NCBI GenBank assembly: GCA_021162805.1
Contig: JAGGXZ010000224.1
Coordinates: 36,946-100,945, forward strand
Reading direction: 5' to 3'
Length of the DNA: 64,000 nucleotides
DNA from: Candidatus Poribacteria bacterium
Lineage (GTDB): Bacteria; Poribacteria; WGA-4E; B28-G17
The notes beneath the pieces were generated by a model, which saw nothing but the letters and a program-made list of their open reading frames with translations, did not search any database and had not been told where the DNA came from. Positions 8,684-17,463 of the stretch are shown here, in pieces (within the stretch, counting starts at the first letter, position 1; the number at the start of each line of letters is the position of its first letter). A program made the position numbers and the translations under genes.

Positions 8684-9298
8684 ATGTTCATCACCTTCGA
8701 GGGAATAGAAGGTTCAGGTAAATCCACACAGGCCAAGTTACTGGTCGAATATCTCAGGGGAAAGGGATTAAACGTAATCCTGACTCGCGAGCCAGGGGGG
8801 GTGGAGCTTTCGGAGAGGATACGATCCATACTGATAGAGACGGGCCTGGATATATCCCCCCGAGCGGAGCTATTGCTGTTTTTGGCCTCACGGGCACAGC
8901 ACACTGACGAGCTGATCCGCCCTTCCCTACAGAAGGGACATATAGTGGTGTGTGATAGGTATATCGATGCATCGGTGGCATATCAAGGCTACGGGAGGGG
9001 ATTATCTATCGAGATGATAAAAAGGCTCAACGACTGGGCCACGGGCGGAATTCGGCCGAACCTGACGGTTCTCCTAGACCTGTCTCCCGAAGAGGGATTG
9101 AAAAGGGTGAGGACATCGAAAAAAACGGACAGAATTGAGGGAGAGAATTTGGAGTTTCACAGGCGGGTCAGAGAAGGATATCTGGAGATAGCCCGATCCG
9201 ATCCCGATAGGTTTCTCGTTCTGGATGCTACCAGGAGCATGGAGGAAATCCAACGCTTCATAAGGGAGGCGGTCGAGGCGTGTTTAAAGACGTCATAG
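8684..9298 (+). CDS. tmk: thymidylate kinase
   Basis: 204-residue dTMP kinase, which makes dTDP for DNA synthesis in the cytoplasm. It has the P-loop FEGIEGSGKSTQAK near the N-terminus, the TREPGG motif, the substrate-binding VVCDRYIDASVAYQG segment and a lid region around SKKTDRIEG. Length is normal for the family. It is the first gene of a plus-strand operon with a consensus -10 promoter close upstream, and its 3' end overlaps holB by 19 bp. The linkage tmk-holB-ricT-metG-tatD is conserved in many bacteria and supports the call. Confidence 0.97.
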   Translation: MFITFEGIEGSGKSTQAKLLVEYLRGKGLNVILTREPGGVELSERIRSILIETGLDISPRAELLLFLASRAQHTDELIRPSLQKGHIVVCDRYIDASVAYQGYGRGLSIEMIKRLNDWATGGIRPNLTVLLDLSPEEGLKRVRTSKKTDRIEGENLEFHRRVREGYLEIARSDPDRFLVLDATRSMEEIQRFIREAVEACLKTS

Positions 9299-10242
9299 GA
9301 CATGGAAGAATAATAGAGATGTTAAGGTCACAGATCAGGGCGGGGAAGGTGGCAGGCGCCTATCTCTTCGCCGGTCCGGAGGGAGTCGGCAAACGCCTCG
9401 TAGCCGTGACCTTCGCCAAGGCCCTGAACTGCCTCCAGCTTCCCGATGATTCGTGCGATTCCTGTATCTCCTGCAGGAAGGTAGATGATGGCAACCATCC
9501 TGACGTCCAGGTGATAAAGCCGTCCGGCAACTGGCTGAAGATAGATCAGATAAGGGCGATGCAGAGGCGAGCCTCCTTCAGGGCGATGGAGGGGAGGTAT
9601 AAGGTCTTTATTCTGTTAAAGGCTGATAGGATGACCGATGAGGCGGCGAACAGCATGCTCAAAACCCTTGAGGAGCCCCCCTCGGATACGGTCTTCATAT
9701 TGGTGGCGACGGACATGAGCATGATCCTGCCCACCATTCTCTCCAGATGCCAACTGTTCAGATTCCACCGTATACCTCGCGAGACGATCAGTAAGGCCCT
9801 TCAGGAGAGGTTTCTGATCGGCGAGGCGACGGCCTCCAGGATAGCGCTTCTATGTGGGGGTAGGATCGAGAAAGCTCTAAAAATGGCTGAAAATCCCGGT
9901 TCGATCGAGGATGAGGAGATCCCCAAGGTGCTCAGGGGAATGGAGATTTTAGAGATCTTTAAGATGGCCGATGAGCTGAGCTCCAACCCCGAAAAGCTGG
10001 ACTGGTTGCTTACGTGGTACAGGGATCTGATGCTCGTCAAAGAGGGGGTCACGTCTGATAAGCTCACCCACCCGGAAAGCTGGGAGGAGCTGAAGGAGAT
10101 CTCCAAGAAGATCCCCAGAGGACGCATATTGGAAGCGATGCGAGAGATTATGCTCACCCGCGACATGATCCAACATAACATCAACGCCATGCTCGCCATG
10201 GAGGTCCTATGTCTCAGGCTGAGGGGGATAGGGGATGTTTAA
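9280..10242 (+). CDS. holB: DNA polymerase III delta' subunit
   Basis: 320-residue clamp-loader subunit of the AAA+ type. The N-terminal part matches DnaX-like delta': DVIGHGRIIEMLRSQI, the P-loop-like GPEGVGKRL, a zinc-binding cysteine cluster (CDSCISC and an upstream Cys), KTLEEPPSDTVFILV and the sensor-1 SRC motif in TILSRCQLF. It starts at GTG (9280) inside the tmk end, with an upstream GGAGGC. The stop overlaps the next gene by 8 bp. It loads the sliding clamp with delta and gamma/tau, which are encoded elsewhere. Confidence 0.93.
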   Translation: MFKDVIGHGRIIEMLRSQIRAGKVAGAYLFAGPEGVGKRLVAVTFAKALNCLQLPDDSCDSCISCRKVDDGNHPDVQVIKPSGNWLKIDQIRAMQRRASFRAMEGRYKVFILLKADRMTDEAANSMLKTLEEPPSDTVFILVATDMSMILPTILSRCQLFRFHRIPRETISKALQERFLIGEATASRIALLCGGRIEKALKMAENPGSIEDEEIPKVLRGMEILEIFKMADELSSNPEKLDWLLTWYRDLMLVKEGVTSDKLTHPESWEELKEISKKIPRGRILEAMREIMLTRDMIQHNINAMLAMEVLCLRLRGIGDV

Positions 10243-11080
10243 AAGGAATGAGGGGATAAAGATAGCCAAGATAAGGGTGCCTGAGGAATACTCGACCTAT
10301 TTCGAAATCGGTGAGTGTGAAGTGCACGTGGGAAACTGGTATGTCGTTGAAAGCCCCTATGGGGGAGATGTCGGGGAGGCGCTCTGGAAGTTGACGATAC
10401 CCAGGTCCTCCGTCCGCGGCAGGGCGCTTAAAGTGCTCAGGGAAGCGACGGACGAGGATCTGATAATGGCTCACGAAAACAGGGTGAGCGAGAAAAGGGC
10501 ATTTAAGATCTGCCTTCAGAAGATCAAAGAGCACAACCTGCCGATGAAGCTATCGAGGGTGAAATACACGTTTGACGGCGATAAAATCCTCTTCTTCTTT
10601 ACGGCGGATGGGAGGGTGGATTTCAGGGAACTGGTCAGGGACCTGGCCAGAACCTTTAGGAAACGAATAGAGCTTATACAGATCGGGGTAAGGGACGAGG
10701 CCAAGCTCTTGGGTGGATGCGGCGTTTGCGGGAGACCCCTTTGCTGCTCCTTATTCATGGATCAGTTCAAGGCGGTTAACATCAAAATGGCGAAAAATCA
10801 GGATCTCAGCCTCATACCGTCCAAGATATCGGGGCTGTGCGGCAGATTGTTCTGCTGCCTTAGATTCGAGGACAACTGGTACTGTGATGTCAAAAGATCC
10901 CTCCCTCGACAGGGCGAAGTGGTCAAAACGCCCTACGGCGTCGGGGAGGTACTGGAGGTTGACATCTTCAGGGAGACCCTTAAGATCAGGCTTGAGGACG
11001 AAACCGAGGTCAAAATAGAGGCCTCGGAAGCGATCAGGGGAAAATGGAGATATAATCCGAGGAGATTGGAAGATGAATAG
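10235..11080 (+). CDS. ricT: PSP1-domain protein, RicT/YaaT family
   Basis: 281-residue PSP1-domain protein. The core motif is the cysteine-rich LLGGCGVCGRPLCCSLFMDQ followed by KISGLCGRLFCCLRFE; in Bacillus the homologue YaaT/RicT joins RicA and RicF in an iron-sulfur complex that affects RNase Y specificity. The N-terminal VESPYGGDVGEALW segment and the C-terminal RQGEVVKTPYGVGEVLEVD segment are also typical. Its position between holB and metG matches the usual gene order. I see no ricA or ricF here, so the partnership in this organism is unknown. Confidence 0.9.
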   Translation: MFKRNEGIKIAKIRVPEEYSTYFEIGECEVHVGNWYVVESPYGGDVGEALWKLTIPRSSVRGRALKVLREATDEDLIMAHENRVSEKRAFKICLQKIKEHNLPMKLSRVKYTFDGDKILFFFTADGRVDFRELVRDLARTFRKRIELIQIGVRDEAKLLGGCGVCGRPLCCSLFMDQFKAVNIKMAKNQDLSLIPSKISGLCGRLFCCLRFEDNWYCDVKRSLPRQGEVVKTPYGVGEVLEVDIFRETLKIRLEDETEVKIEASEAIRGKWRYNPRRLEDE

Positions 11081-12959
11081 AGGAAAGTTCTACATCACAA
11101 CGCCTATCTACTACGTCAACGCTCGACCGCACATAGGGCATGCATATACCACAATGGCGGCCGATATCGTCGCGAGACATCATAGATTAAAAGGCGATGA
11201 CGTGTTCTTCCTCACAGGGACGGACGAACATGGACAGAATATCCAGCGCACGGCCGAGGAACACGGCATGCCCGAAAAGCAGTACTGCGACATGATCGCC
11301 GAGGAGTTCAAAAGGCTCTGGAAGAAGTTGAGCATTTCCAACGATTATTTCGTCAGAACCACGGACGAAAGACATATCAAGGCCGCGCAGAAGTTCTTTG
11401 AGGCGGTCTATAAATCCGGGGATATCTACAAGGGACATTATGAGGGGTGGTACTGCTCCAGGTGTGAGAGGTTTTATCTGGAAAAGGAGCTACAGGACGG
11501 AAAATGCCCCATACACGATATGCCGGTCGAATGGATCAAGGAGGAGAACTACTTCTTCGCCTTGTCGAAGTATAGGAATAAGCTGCTCAGACACATCGAG
11601 GAGAATCCCGATTTCATCCAGCCCGAATCCAGGCGTAACGAGGTTTTAAGCGTCCTGAGGGAGGGGCTGGAGGACATCAGCATATCACGTTCCACCGTTC
11701 GATGGGGCATACCGCTCCCCGTAGATCCCTCACAGACCATGTATGTCTGGATGGACGCGCTTTGTAACTATATCTCCGCCATCGGATACGGCGATGACCC
11801 TGAGACCTTCCGCAAGTACTGGCCCGCCGATCTGCATCTGATAGGCAAGGAGATAATAAGGTTCCACGTGATCATCTGGCCCGCACTGTTGATGTCGGCA
11901 GGGCTCCCTCTACCTGAAAGGATCTTCGCCCACGGGTGGCTGACCAAGGACGGGAAGAAGCTCAGCAAAAGCACCGGAAACGTTATAGATATAGACGAGC
12001 TGGTGGACAGGTTCGGCGTCGACCCTGTCAGATACTTCTTCATGAGGGAGTTCAGCTTCGGCAAGGACGGCGATTACACCGATAGCGCCTTTATAACCCG
12101 CTATAACGCGGACCTTGCAAACGACCTGGGCAACCTGGTTAATCGAACGGTGAATCTCGCCCGCAGGTTCTTCCAATCCGTTCCCCCTAACGATCACCCC
12201 GGGGAACATGATGAAGAGATAATCGGAATGGCGATCGAGGCGCATCGTCGATCCTCAAAGCAACTGGACGATCTGGCCTTCGATGAGGCCCTGGAGACGA
12301 TCTGGCAGTTCATACGAAGGCTGAACAAATACGTCCAGCAGACCGAGGCGTGGCGGCTGGCTCAGAATGAAGATACAAAGGGGCGAGCAGGGACGATCAT
12401 ATATAACTGTCTCGAAGGACTGAGGTTCATATCGGTGATGATATACCCCTTCATGCCCGAATCGGCCCTGAGGATAAGGGAGCAGATCGGATTAAAGGGG
12501 CTGGACGAGGATTACAGCTCGCTCGAATCCTGGGGAGCTCTTAAACCGGGCACGCCCCTCGGGAAACCGGAGCCGATTTTCCCGAGGATCAAGGCTGAAA
12601 AGGCGAAAAAGGCAAAAGGGCAGCCTAAAAAGGAGGAGCTCATAACGATAGACGACTTCCGTAAGCTCGATCTGAGGGTGGCCGAGGTTTTGGAGGCCGA
12701 AAAGGTCGAAGGGACAGATAAGCTCCTGAGGCTCGTCGTCAACATCGGCCATGAGAAAAGGCAGATCGTGGCCGGAATCGCCGAGTATTATTCGCCCCAG
12801 GAGCTCATAGGGATGAAGATCATCATGGTGGCGAACCTGAAGCCGGCCACCATCCGTGGGATCGAATCGCAGGGGATGATCCTAGCAGCCGTAGGCAAGA
12901 GGGGATGTGCGGTGGCCACCGTCGATAGAGAGGTGCCCACAGGCACCAGGGTGAGGTGA
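11073..12959 (+). CDS. metG: methionyl-tRNA synthetase with C-terminal tRNA-binding domain
   Basis: 628-residue class I aminoacyl-tRNA synthetase that charges tRNA-Met. HIGH is HIGH at residues 20-23, a zinc knuckle lies in YCSRCERFYLEKELQDGKC, and the KMSKS loop reads KKLSKSTGN. The last ~100 residues (from ITIDDFRKLDLRVAEVLEAE) are an EMAP/Trbp111-like tRNA-binding domain used for dimerisation, joined by a lysine-rich linker. The gene overlaps ricT by 8 bp and ends 3 bases before tatD. Nothing unusual apart from the lysine-rich linker. Confidence 0.97.
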   Translation: MNRGKFYITTPIYYVNARPHIGHAYTTMAADIVARHHRLKGDDVFFLTGTDEHGQNIQRTAEEHGMPEKQYCDMIAEEFKRLWKKLSISNDYFVRTTDERHIKAAQKFFEAVYKSGDIYKGHYEGWYCSRCERFYLEKELQDGKCPIHDMPVEWIKEENYFFALSKYRNKLLRHIEENPDFIQPESRRNEVLSVLREGLEDISISRSTVRWGIPLPVDPSQTMYVWMDALCNYISAIGYGDDPETFRKYWPADLHLIGKEIIRFHVIIWPALLMSAGLPLPERIFAHGWLTKDGKKLSKSTGNVIDIDELVDRFGVDPVRYFFMREFSFGKDGDYTDSAFITRYNADLANDLGNLVNRTVNLARRFFQSVPPNDHPGEHDEEIIGMAIEAHRRSSKQLDDLAFDEALETIWQFIRRLNKYVQQTEAWRLAQNEDTKGRAGTIIYNCLEGLRFISVMIYPFMPESALRIREQIGLKGLDEDYSSLESWGALKPGTPLGKPEPIFPRIKAEKAKKAKGQPKKEELITIDDFRKLDLRVAEVLEAEKVEGTDKLLRLVVNIGHEKRQIVAGIAEYYSPQELIGMKIIMVANLKPATIRGIESQGMILAAVGKRGCAVATVDREVPTGTRVR

Positions 12960-12962
12960 TCT

Positions 12963-13751
12963 ATGAGCGGCGCCCTCGTGGATACACACTGCCATCTACA
13001 ACTCGATGATTATAGAGACGATCTCCATGAGGTGCTCAAACGGGCAAGGGAGGCCAATGTGGTGAGGATGATAGCGGTCGGATTCAACCTCCAAACAAGC
13101 CGTCTTGCCGTGGAGCTGGCCTCCCGATTCGAACAGATCTACGCCACGGTCGGCGTTCATCCCCATGACGCCAAAGAATTCAACGAGAGGACGATCGACG
13201 AGCTCAGGAAATTGGCTCGAAGGGAGAAGGTGGTGGCGATCGGTGAGATAGGGCTCGACTACTACAGGAACCTCTCGCCGAGGGAAAAACAGAGATATGC
13301 CTTTGAAAGACAGCTGGAGCTCGCGGGAGAGCTGGGGCTGCCGGTGGTGATCCACGATAGGGACGCTCATGAGGATGTGGCGATAACGCTCGAACGGTAT
13401 ATAAACGTGTTCAAGGTGAACATCTCGGGGGTGATGCACTGCTTTTCGGGCGATTGGAAATTGGCCAAAAGATGTCTGGACGTTGGATTTTACATATCGA
13501 TAGCGGGGCCGGTGACCTATCCGAACTCGGCCGATCTGAGACAAGTCGCCTCCAAGGTGCCGATCGATAGGGTTCTCGTGGAGACCGATTCCCCTTGGCT
13601 CGCACCACAACACAGGAGGGGTAGACGGAATGAGCCGGCCTATGTGAAATTCGTCGCCAGGAAGGTGGCCGAGCTGAGGAGAATGCCGTTCGGAAAACTC
13701 GCCGATATCACCACGCAAAACGCCGTTAAGCTTTTCGGAATCCAGATCTGA
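12963..13751 (+). CDS. tatD: TatD family metal-dependent deoxyribonuclease
   Basis: 262-residue TatD/YcfH-type hydrolase, TIM-barrel amidohydrolase superfamily. Metal-binding motifs are DTHCHLQLDDY at the N-terminus (His9, His11), the Glu of AIGEIGLDYYR, the His of VIHDRDAH, the His of GVMHCFSGD and the Asp of VETDSPWLAPQ. The family shows 3'-5' DNase activity linked to DNA repair. It follows metG after 3 bases, the common arrangement, and precedes envelope genes in the same operon. Confidence 0.94.
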   Translation: MSGALVDTHCHLQLDDYRDDLHEVLKRAREANVVRMIAVGFNLQTSRLAVELASRFEQIYATVGVHPHDAKEFNERTIDELRKLARREKVVAIGEIGLDYYRNLSPREKQRYAFERQLELAGELGLPVVIHDRDAHEDVAITLERYINVFKVNISGVMHCFSGDWKLAKRCLDVGFYISIAGPVTYPNSADLRQVASKVPIDRVLVETDSPWLAPQHRRGRRNEPAYVKFVARKVAELRRMPFGKLADITTQNAVKLFGIQI

Positions 13752-13765
13752 AACGAGGTGAGGTT

Positions 13766-14716
13766 ATGTCGAAGATCTTCCCCTTGATCCTTATCGTTTT
13801 CGCCCTCATGTTTGTCTCGACTTCGGAGGGCGCTTTTCAGGATGTGGATTTTGATGCCAGAAGCGCGGGCATGGGCGGGGCGCCTGGGCTTGTGGACGGG
13901 GGGCTTACGGCCGCCTCGAACAACGTCGCCGCCTTGGGCTTCGCCGATGATATCCAGATCGGGCTGACCCACTCCTCCATTTTCGCCGATCTGGTTCGGG
14001 CGGAGTTCATCGGGATATCCCTGCCGTTTGGGAAGCTCGCCTCCCTTGGACTATGGGGTTCGATCTTGGGAGATGCCAAGGGGGTATATTCGGAGAGGAT
14101 GATCTCGGTCGGATACGCCGTTAAACCCGCCTCCAATCTTGCCCTTGGACTGGCGGTGAAGTTTCTGAGGACGGGTTATGATCTCGAGGACGAGGCTATC
14201 AAGGCCAACCCCTATTTCTCAAAGACATCCGCCTCCGCTTTCACGGGTGATATCGGTGTGGCGGTCAATCCGTCTGAAGGGCTTTTCATCGGCATCTCGC
14301 TGCAGAACGTGATCCCGACCGACGTTTCGGTCTCCTCCTCGGGTGAGGATCAGGTGCCCGTCATCGCCCGCGCCTCGATCTCTTATAAGTTCTCCTCCAT
14401 AGCCTCGGGGGTGCAGCAGGAGTTCATAGGGAAGCTGCTCTCCAGAAGCCAGGGGAACTTTGAGCTTTCGCAGCGATCCAACGATACAACGATAAGGCTG
14501 GGTGTGGAGTCATGGCCGAGCGATATGCTGGCCGTCAGGTTCGGATACGCCTACTGCGGGGGCAAACTGCAGGGGGGAACTATCTTCTCCTTGGGAGGAG
14601 GATTGAATTTGAAACTGGGAGGTGTGAGGTTGACCCTGGATTACGCCTATCAGACAGTTATCGGGGACCTGGTGGACAACACCTCCCACAGGATATCATC
14701 AACTTTCATCTTCTAA
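13766..14716 (+). CDS. PorV/PorQ-like outer-membrane beta-barrel protein
   Basis: 316-residue exported protein with a signal peptide (SKIFPLILIVFALMFVSTS, cleavage near EGAF). The mature start DVDFDARSAGMGGAPGLVDG followed by SNNVAALGFADD is the hallmark of the PorV/PorQ (UPF0164-like) family; the rest is alternating amphipathic strands ending in ISSTFIF, with a terminal Phe suited to barrel assembly. Homologues are outer-membrane proteins linked with type IX secretion or surface attachment. It lies 14 bases after tatD behind GAGGTGAGG, and precedes a secreted protein with a YPNPF/FlgD-like tail, a plausible client. Confidence 0.78.
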   Translation: MSKIFPLILIVFALMFVSTSEGAFQDVDFDARSAGMGGAPGLVDGGLTAASNNVAALGFADDIQIGLTHSSIFADLVRAEFIGISLPFGKLASLGLWGSILGDAKGVYSERMISVGYAVKPASNLALGLAVKFLRTGYDLEDEAIKANPYFSKTSASAFTGDIGVAVNPSEGLFIGISLQNVIPTDVSVSSSGEDQVPVIARASISYKFSSIASGVQQEFIGKLLSRSQGNFELSQRSNDTTIRLGVESWPSDMLAVRFGYAYCGGKLQGGTIFSLGGGLNLKLGGVRLTLDYAYQTVIGDLVDNTSHRISSTFIF

Positions 14717-14728
14717 CGGAGGGGAAGG

Positions 14729-16114
14729 GTGAAAGGGCTGATATTTGCAATTCCGATCTTTCTGGCGATATCGTCCCTCTCTCTTGGCGCCGTCAGCTCA
14801 ACCGGTGAGATAAACGTAGAGGGGAACGATGAGGGGGTGGTATTCGCCAGCTCAAGTGCCGTTATGACGGTCGCTCTCATCATAGACAGATCTCAGGCTG
14901 AACCGGGCGAGGAGATCAAGACGATTCAGATCTTTATCCCGGCGGGGTTCACCGTCAAGTCTGATTACCTAAAATCGGTCAAACTCAACGGCAAGGAGAT
15001 CAAAGGCGTTAAGGCCATCGCGGACGATATCTCGTTGAGGGTGATTCTGCCGGAGCTGATAACGGACGTCAACACATATGCCGAGATCTCATTTAAGGTC
15101 GAGACCCCGCCGCATGAGCTTCCGCAGAGGGTTGTGTTTGATGTGTTATTGTTGAATTTCGAGGATAAACCCATAGGGGAGTTCGTCAAACCCGGCAATG
15201 CCGACGGCAGGGATAACAACGACAGCTTCGCCGTCGCCGTTAAACCCAACATCCCTCCGCCGCCGCCCGCCGATTTCAACGCTCAGCTCGATCTCAGGGG
15301 TGAGAACGATGTCCTGCTTACCTGGAGACGATCCGATGACCCGGATGTCCGCGGATATTACGTCTATCGGGACGGCGAGAAGATAGCTCAGGTGCCGAAC
15401 CCGAAAAGCGAGAAGGTTGAGTGGAAGGAGATTAACGTTCCCCCCGGGAGACATATATACCATGTCGAAGCGTTCAAGACGGAGCTGATACGCTCTCAGC
15501 CTTCCAACAAGGTCGAGCTGATCGTCAAGGAGGATACCTCCCCGCCATATCCACCCGCTGACTTCAAGATAAAGGAGTCAAGGGATGGGTTCGAGATATA
15601 CTGGTCCGCCAGTCGATCGGAGGACGTGGTCAGATATAACCTCTACTTTGGAACCTCCAGATCAGACCTGCAGATCATAACCTCCCTTGAAAGATCCCAG
15701 ATCGGCGATGAGGAGGGATACAAGTATTTCCACACCCCACCACGTCATGTTAAATCCTTCGTCTTCGCTGTCGAGGCTGTCGACGAGGTGGGGCTGAGGT
15801 CGCAGAGGCTGTTCCAGGAGAGACACGCTCTGCTCGAGCCGTATCCCAACCCGTTCACGCCTCTTTCATCCGATCCGGCCTTCAATAAGGTGATCTTCTC
15901 GGCAGCGGCCATCGAAGGGGCTGAGGGGGAGTTCTCGGTGAAGATCTTTGACCTCAGGGGCAGATTGATCGTCGAGCTTAAGGATGAAACGGGCGAGGGG
16001 AGAGTCTCATGGGACGGCAAGGTGAACGGACAGGTGGTTGAAAGCGGCATATACATCTATCAAATCAGAGTCGGCGATCAGTACAAGGTCGGGACGATAA
16101 TTTTGGCCAAGTGA
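14729..16114 (+). CDS. secreted protein with fibronectin-III-like modules and FlgD/T9SS-like C-terminus
   Basis: 461-residue secreted protein starting at GTG behind GGAGGGG. A signal peptide (LIFAIPIFLAISSLSLGAVS) is followed by a beta-rich adhesion-like region, then two fibronectin-III-like modules (about residues 175-270 and 275-375; motifs DVRGYYVYRDGEKI and DVVRYNLYFGTSRSD). The C-terminal ~80 residues show EPYPNPFTPLSSDP and SVKIFDLRGRLIVELKDE ending in GIYIYQIRVGDQYKVGTIIL, the pattern of FlgD-Ig or type IX sorting domains. It probably sits at the cell surface or is secreted. Its ligand is unknown; the neighbouring PorV-like protein supports an envelope role. Confidence 0.75.
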   Translation: MKGLIFAIPIFLAISSLSLGAVSSTGEINVEGNDEGVVFASSSAVMTVALIIDRSQAEPGEEIKTIQIFIPAGFTVKSDYLKSVKLNGKEIKGVKAIADDISLRVILPELITDVNTYAEISFKVETPPHELPQRVVFDVLLLNFEDKPIGEFVKPGNADGRDNNDSFAVAVKPNIPPPPPADFNAQLDLRGENDVLLTWRRSDDPDVRGYYVYRDGEKIAQVPNPKSEKVEWKEINVPPGRHIYHVEAFKTELIRSQPSNKVELIVKEDTSPPYPPADFKIKESRDGFEIYWSASRSEDVVRYNLYFGTSRSDLQIITSLERSQIGDEEGYKYFHTPPRHVKSFVFAVEAVDEVGLRSQRLFQERHALLEPYPNPFTPLSSDPAFNKVIFSAAAIEGAEGEFSVKIFDLRGRLIVELKDETGEGRVSWDGKVNGQVVESGIYIYQIRVGDQYKVGTIILAK

Positions 16115-16136
16115 AAGGAGCAGAGGAGATGATACG

Positions 16137-16367
16137 ATGTTCTTCAGGAGACGGGGTGAGAATCAGGGGGAGGGGTGGAAGGCCTTCGGGGAGATGAGCA
16201 CCATAGGGATGGTGCTCGTCGTCTCCACGGTCATAGGGTTTCTGATAGGCAGATACATCGGCGTTAAGCTCGGCGAGGAGACCCTGGGGGCTGTGATCGG
16301 AACGATCCTGGGGGCAGGAGCGGGATTCCTCGAGATGTTCAGGATGGCGAATAAATACCTGAGATGA
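16137..16367 (+). CDS. AtpZ/AtpI family small membrane protein
   Basis: 76-residue protein with two predicted membrane helices (STIGMVLVVSTVIGFLIGRY and TLGAVIGTILGAGAGFLEMF) joined by a short loop, the profile of AtpZ/AtpI proteins that accompany F-type ATP synthase and have been linked to magnesium or calcium transport. The ATG follows GAGGAG. No atp genes are in the window, so the link to ATP synthase rests on family resemblance only. It ends the plus-strand operon and converges on hypE. Confidence 0.7.
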   Translation: MFFRRRGENQGEGWKAFGEMSTIGMVLVVSTVIGFLIGRYIGVKLGEETLGAVIGTILGAGAGFLEMFRMANKYLR

Positions 16368-16455
16368 AACGATGTCCGCCGTCTCTTCACCGCTGACGGC
16401 GATCCTCAGTATGCTGATGGCTCATGGGTAAGCTTTTTTGACCCTTTTTCAGGGT

Positions 16456-17463
16456 CTAACATATCCTCGGCAACTGCTCGCCCACCAACATGTCGATCAT
16501 CCTTTTGCTTCCTATCTCTGTCTTGAGGTGCACCTGTCCGGGGTGATCGGCGGTTATCTCCCCGATGATGGCGCTTCCAGCTCCCAACGGATGCTCTCTC
16601 ATGATCTGCAATGCTTTTGGGGCCGATTCGGGCTCGATCACCAGAACCACCTTCCCCTCGTTAGCCACGAACATCGGGTCCAGTCCCAATATCTCACAGG
16701 CGGCTCTGACGGCCTCATTTATAGGTATGGCCGTTTCATCCGCCTCCACGCCCAATCCCGTTCCCTCGGCTATCTCCTTCAGCGTCGTGGCAAGTCCTCC
16801 TCTGGTCGGGTCGCGCATGAACCGTATCACATCTCCCACCTCTGAGATAAGTCGAGTGATCAGTCCGTTCAAGGGGGCACAGTCGCTTATGATTTCCGTC
16901 TCGAACTGCATCCCCTCTCTCATGGAGAGCACGGCTATCCCGTGGTCGCCTATGGGGCCGTTTATAAGTATGAGGTCTCCGGCCCGGATCTCCTCCATAC
17001 CCAGCCTTATCCCTTCCGGGATGAATCCCACTCCTGAGGTGTTGATAAAGATCCCGTCAGCCTTGCCCCGTTCGACCACTTTGGTATCGCCCGTCACGAC
17101 CTCCACCCCCGCTTCAGCCGCGACCTTCGCCATCGAATCCAGTATCCCTTCCAGATCCCCTATACTGAACCCCTCCTCCAGGATCAGACCGCAGGAGATG
17201 TATCTCGGCACGGCACCGCTTACGGCGAGGTCGTTTATCGTGCCACAGACCGCCAGCTTCCCGATATCTCCGCCGGGGAAGAAGATGGGTTTGACCACAT
17301 ATGAGTCGGTGGTAAAAGCCAATCTTATGCCGTTGAAGCTGAATATGGCTGAATCCTCAAGCCTCTGCAGGATGGGGTTTTGGAGTTTTTTAAGTATCAG
17401 ATCGCCTATAAGCTCGTGTGTGAGCCTTCCTCCGCTTCCATGTCCTAGAAGCACGCTTTTCAT
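16456..17463 (-). CDS. hypE: hydrogenase maturation protein HypE
   Basis: 335-residue HypE, the enzyme that dehydrates the thiocarboxamide on its own C-terminal Cys to make the cyanide ligand of NiFe hydrogenases. It has the N-terminal LLGHGSGGRLTHELI, AFTTDSYVVKPIFFPGGDIG (PurM-like ATP site), MRDPTRGGLATTLKEIA and the diagnostic C-terminal PRIC. The true ATG (17463) overlaps the hypD stop as ATGA; the longer ORF from 17520 is not needed. Only hypD and hypE are here; the hydrogenase and other hyp genes must lie elsewhere. Confidence 0.97.
   Translation of the reverse strand: MKSVLLGHGSGGRLTHELIGDLILKKLQNPILQRLEDSAIFSFNGIRLAFTTDSYVVKPIFFPGGDIGKLAVCGTINDLAVSGAVPRYISCGLILEEGFSIGDLEGILDSMAKVAAEAGVEVVTGDTKVVERGKADGIFINTSGVGFIPEGIRLGMEEIRAGDLILINGPIGDHGIAVLSMREGMQFETEIISDCAPLNGLITRLISEVGDVIRFMRDPTRGGLATTLKEIAEGTGLGVEADETAIPINEAVRAACEILGLDPMFVANEGKVVLVIEPESAPKALQIMREHPLGAGSAIIGEITADHPGQVHLKTEIGSKRMIDMLVGEQLPRIC

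Noticed and set aside
12996..13718. 240-codon minus-strand ORF opposite tatD
   Set aside because: tatD carries all metal motifs on the plus strand; the antisense frame is a codon-usage by-product.
16438..16457. Terminator between the AtpZ-like gene and hypE (GACCC/GGGTC stem)
   Set aside because: The stem is only 5 bp and the T-run precedes rather than follows it on the plus strand.
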